Assembly: GCA_024405075.1 (NCBI GenBank)
Contig: JAKSPG010000058.1
Coordinates: 1-7,568, forward strand
From: Elusimicrobiaceae bacterium
GTDB lineage: Bacteria; Elusimicrobiota; Elusimicrobia; Elusimicrobiales; Elusimicrobiaceae
DNA: 7,568 nucleotides
Reading direction: 5' to 3'
Below, in pieces: positions 5,764 through 7,568 of this stretch. Under the pieces are notes generated by a model that was not told where the DNA came from, did not search any database, and saw nothing but the letters and a program-made list of their open reading frames with translations. Numbering within the stretch: the first letter of the stretch is position 1; every line of letters begins with the position of its first letter. A program made the translations under genes and the position numbers.

Positions 5764-6765
5764 TCACTTGCGTGAGCCGCGGCCCCTGGACGTGCGGGTT
5801 GTCTTCTTCCCCGACGAGCTTTTTGTGTTTTTAGCAGCCGGGTTGGCGGTTTTCTGCCTGGCCCCGCTTAACAGTTGCGTAGCGATCGTTTTCAAATACG
5901 GGTTTTCTTTTACCGCTTTTTGAACGTACGGATTTTGTTGCAAGGCCGCTAAATACACATTCCCCCGGATGATAGCGGCGGCCTCTTGCGGGCGGTCGCG
6001 GTAGTATTTAACAGCTGGGCTGGTAAGCAAGTGGCTCATAAAACGGCTACCCGCTAGCGTGCGCAGCATTAGCTCATTGGATAAAATTTCCTGCACGGTA
6101 TCATCCTCAAAAAATTCCCGCATGGCGGCGGCATCTTCGGTAAAGGAAAGCAACATCTGCGGGTCCGCCAGTAACGGCTCCACGTCCGGGCGTTCCAAAA
6201 AAGCTTGTATCATTTTTTCGTTGGAAAGCAAATAACGCATCAGTTCCGGGTCGGACATATTAGAAGCGAAGTTAGTCGTCAACGCCCAAGGTGCCGCTCC
6301 AACGATTTCGTAATTTTTATCCGTAAATGTTTTTAAATTAAACCGACTGATAATGGGTAACGTGGAACCTAAATTACTAACGGCTACGTTGCGGTCGTGC
6401 CCTTCCTGAATTTGCACATACGTTACGCCCCGAGTGGGATTAAATTCCTTATCGGCAAACGTAAGGCCTTGCAATTGTTCGGGGTCCAACGCGGCGGTTA
6501 AATTTTCCGCACGATGTTTGGCAATCATCCAAAATAGTAGCGTAATTACAACCAGCGCACACACTCCCGCAGCCACCAACACCGTCAGCCCGCTCCAAAT
6601 ACCCAGGCCTTCTTCCGCCACCGGCTGGGGCAACGGCTGCTCTTGCGTAAGCGTGGGGATATTTTCTTGCGGCTGTGCGGGAACATTTTCCTGTTTCATC
6701 GGCAAGCGTTCCCTTACGTTTTGCACTAAATTTCTTAACGAGGCAATCAATTTATCTTTATCCAT
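5764..6765 (-). CDS. Single-pass membrane protein with NP/DP-type helical repeats, unknown function
   Basis: I do not recognise a named family. The 333 residues divide into four parts. Residues 1-50 are a polar N-terminus rich in Pro, Gln and Glu, with a repeated PxQENxP pattern. Residues 57-82 form one strong transmembrane helix, followed by basic residues. Residues 95-165 are a mixed region. Residues 170-300 form a helical region of repeated short units centred on Asn/Asp-Pro: SDPELMRYLL, ERPDVEPLLADPQMLLSF, TSPAVKYY, QQNPYVQKAVKENPYLKTIATQLL. This spacing resembles STI1/DP modules of Hop, ubiquilin and Tic40, which bind chaperones or hydrophobic clients. The tail (304-333) is rich in Lys, Arg, Ser and Thr and probably disordered. 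Topology is not certain. The ATG at 6765 has only a weak GGG-type ribosome site. A TATAAT with 18-base spacing lies upstream, divergent from the thioesterase gene. Confidence 0.8.
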   Translation of the reverse strand: MDKDKLIASLRNLVQNVRERLPMKQENVPAQPQENIPTLTQEQPLPQPVAEEGLGIWSGLTVLVAAGVCALVVITLLFWMIAKHRAENLTAALDPEQLQGLTFADKEFNPTRGVTYVQIQEGHDRNVAVSNLGSTLPIISRFNLKTFTDKNYEIVGAAPWALTTNFASNMSDPELMRYLLSNEKMIQAFLERPDVEPLLADPQMLLSFTEDAAAMREFFEDDTVQEILSNELMLRTLAGSRFMSHLLTSPAVKYYRDRPQEAAAIIRGNVYLAALQQNPYVQKAVKENPYLKTIATQLLSGARQKTANPAAKNTKSSSGKKTTRTSRGRGSRK

Positions 6766-6780
6766 ACAATTACCCGGCCC

Positions 6781-6809
6781 GTGTAAACAAAGGCCTAATC
6801 AAGTATAAT
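6781..6809 (+). promoter_or_regulatory. Probable promoter of the thioesterase gene
   Basis: A perfect TATAAT (6804-6809) lies 48 bases before the thioesterase start. The hexamer 17 bases upstream, GTGTAA (6781-6786), is a poor -35 match (three of six). Initiation near 6816 would give a leader of about 42 bases containing the hairpin at 6824-6846. Confidence 0.55.
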
Positions 6810-6811
6810 TT

Positions 6812-6841
6812 ATTATATGAAATCCGGCGGTTATTTGACAC
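6812..6841 (-). promoter_or_regulatory. Probable promoter of the membrane-protein gene
   Basis: Read leftward, GTGTCA (complement of 6836-6841, four of six matches to the -35 consensus) is followed by an 18-base spacer and a perfect TATAAT (complement of 6812-6817). Initiation near 6805 would leave a leader of about 40 bases before the ATG at 6765. It overlaps the footprint of the rightward promoter. Confidence 0.55.
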
Positions 6842-6857
6842 GCCGGGGGAGGATCCC
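6824..6857 (+). promoter_or_regulatory. Hairpin abutting a strong ribosome-binding site
   Basis: CCGGCG (6824-6829) and CGCCGG (6841-6846) are perfect complements with an 11-base loop. The right arm runs into the Shine-Dalgarno GGGGGAGG (6845-6852), 5 bases before the ATG. A second short fold, GGGA/TCCC (6847-6850 with 6854-6857), could also cover that site. The ribosome-binding site fixes the start at 6858. Control by folding is only a possibility. Confidence 0.4.
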
Positions 6858-7247
6858 ATGCAAAAACAAATTTTTTACCACGATACCGATTGCGGCGGCG
6901 TAGTCTACTACGGCAATTACCTAAAATTTTTTGAAGAAGCCCGCACCCTTTACATGCAGGCGCGCGGTTATTCTATCACGAAACTAATGAAACGCGGTTT
7001 GTTTTTTGTAGTCGCCCGGCAGGAGGTAGAATATAAATATCCGGTACGCTATGGCGACGTAATTACCGTGGATACCCGGATTTTGGAAACGTCCGACATT
7101 AAAATTGTGTTTGAAAATATCATCAAAAACCAAGACGGACGGCTTTGCACCAAAGGGAAAACAACCCTTGTTTGCGTAAACGCGCAAGGCATGCCGACCC
7201 CCATGGGCGTAGAAATAAAAACCGCCATGGGCCCGACGGCAAATTAA
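6858..7247 (+). CDS. ybgC: YbgC/4-hydroxybenzoyl-CoA-type acyl-CoA thioesterase
   Basis: This is a hot-dog-fold thioesterase that hydrolyses acyl-CoA thioesters in the cytoplasm. In many bacteria ybgC stands beside tolQRA, but here no Tol genes are near. The 129 residues fit the family length. The N-terminus FYHDTDCGGVVYYGNYLKFFEEAR (6-29) is the diagnostic motif, and D11 aligns with the catalytic aspartate (D18 of the E. coli protein). The following helix and strands (VARQEVEYKYPVRYGDVITVDTRI) also match, with the RYGD turn typical of the family. The ATG at 6858 is chosen over the upstream open frame because GGAGG lies 5 bases before it and the protein begins just before the motif. Its TAA overlaps the stop of the convergent pilin-like gene within TTAA (7244-7247), and no terminator separates them. 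The natural acyl substrate cannot be told from sequence. Confidence 0.92.
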   Translation: MQKQIFYHDTDCGGVVYYGNYLKFFEEARTLYMQARGYSITKLMKRGLFFVVARQEVEYKYPVRYGDVITVDTRILETSDIKIVFENIIKNQDGRLCTKGKTTLVCVNAQGMPTPMGVEIKTAMGPTAN

Positions 7248-7568
7248 GGCAAGGAATAAATACGGCCGTTTGCACTGTTGGCAAGATATGTTCCGTTAAA
7301 CAGTTTTCGGCAATAAGCACCTGCGGTCGGCCTGAACGAATTGCCGACCGCCCGTTCATAACATAAAAGATCTCCTTGCCGGGAGTCATTGAGCGTAATC
7401 ATAAATCCACCGCCCTCATACTTACCACTCGTGCGCAGCAAAACAATTGCTTTTAGATTATTTACGTTGCTGTATAAATCAATCGCCCAGTCTTTGTTGG
7501 TACATCCACTGATTATCGTGGTACACAAAAATTTTTCTTTTTGTTCTTCGGAAAGGCCGACATCCAAC
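7244..7568 (-). CDS. Type IV pilin-like protein, C-terminal part only (5' end outside window)
   Basis: The leftward frame is open to the right edge, so the N-terminal prepilin helix is outside the window and the visible TTG at its edge is probably not a start. The 107 visible residues align with the C-terminal half of the pilin-like gene at the left edge: DWAIDL (DWALDL there), LLRTSGKYEGGGF (ITRLTGKYAGISF), LLC (LIC), AYCRKLFNGTY (DYCQKVVHGTW) and GRIYSLP (GYIYKL). The last two cysteines (visible residues 69 and 86) have nearly the same spacing. Two extra cysteines (15 and 22) are particular to this copy. The pilin assignment therefore rests on that similarity, not on the signature helix. 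The product would be a minor or variant pilin. Its stop overlaps that of the thioesterase gene. Confidence 0.8.
   Translation of the reverse strand, partial: LDVGLSEEQKEKFLCTTIISGCTNKDWAIDLYSNVNNLKAIVLLRTSGKYEGGGFMITLNDSRQGDLLCYERAVGNSFRPTAGAYCRKLFNGTYLANSANGRIYSLP

Noticed and set aside
6835..6840. Perfect TTGACA -35 hexamer on the plus strand
   Set aside because: A -10 box 16-18 bases downstream would fall on the thioesterase start codon and no TATAAT-like sequence is there. The reverse strand uses overlapping bases for a better-supported promoter.
6434..6857. Plus-strand open frames upstream of the thioesterase, including the in-frame start at 6675
   Set aside because: They are antisense to the membrane-protein gene. 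The thioesterase family N-terminus and a strong ribosome site place the start at 6858.
6817..6900. Possible small leader peptide starting with ATG at 6817
   Set aside because: No ribosome site precedes it, the frame runs into the thioesterase in another frame, and the ATG is within a -10 box.
1..7568. CRISPR array, insertion sequence, toxin-antitoxin or phage remnants
   Set aside because: I found no spaced repeats, no transposase or integrase motifs, and no terminal inverted repeats. The tRNA gene shows no duplicated 3' end indicating an attachment site.

Overview
The window is a compact stretch of bacterial chromosome. It carries five recognisable housekeeping genes, one tRNA gene, two poorly characterised envelope-type genes, and a truncated type IV pilin-like gene at each edge. 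The two pilin-like proteins share an unusual C-terminal half: a DWA(L/I)DL block, a GKYxG block, and two cysteines followed by a G(R/Y)IY-type ending. Many dispersed pilin-like genes among housekeeping genes recall gut members of the Elusimicrobiota (Elusimicrobium relatives). That assignment is inference from gene style and not a database match. Nothing indicates a prophage, an insertion sequence, a CRISPR array or a transferred island.

Layout. Positions 1-506 (+) hold the pilin-like gene, entering from the left edge inside its prepilin signature. Positions 511-3612 (-) hold an apparent operon transcribed leftward: coaD (coenzyme A synthesis), uvrB (nucleotide excision repair) and a minimal birA (biotin-protein ligase). 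Positions 3613-3669 are a short AT-rich divergent control region. The dNTP triphosphohydrolase gene (dgt-like) follows at 3670-4791 (+). A strong bidirectional terminator at 4810-4844 separates it from a convergent gene for a secreted ankyrin-like protein (4851-5486, -). Upstream of that gene lie a structured leader with a repeated 8-mer, then the terminator, body and promoter of a tRNA-Gly(GCC) gene (5598-5760, -). Next come a membrane-anchored protein with NP/DP-type helical repeats (5764-6765, -), a divergent promoter region with two back-to-back TATAAT boxes (6781-6842), a YbgC-type thioesterase (6858-7247, +), and the C-terminal part of the second pilin-like gene (7244-7568, -), whose stop overlaps that of the thioesterase.

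Functionally the housekeeping genes cover CoA synthesis, protein biotinylation, excision repair, dNTP pool control and acyl-CoA thioester hydrolysis. They do not form one pathway. The most unusual item is the tRNA-Gly, which reads as a normal cloverleaf with encoded CCA but has G instead of the nearly invariant U at position 33. Second is the membrane protein whose cytosol-or-periplasm domain looks like STI1/DP chaperone-binding repeats. No complete new multi-gene system is evident.
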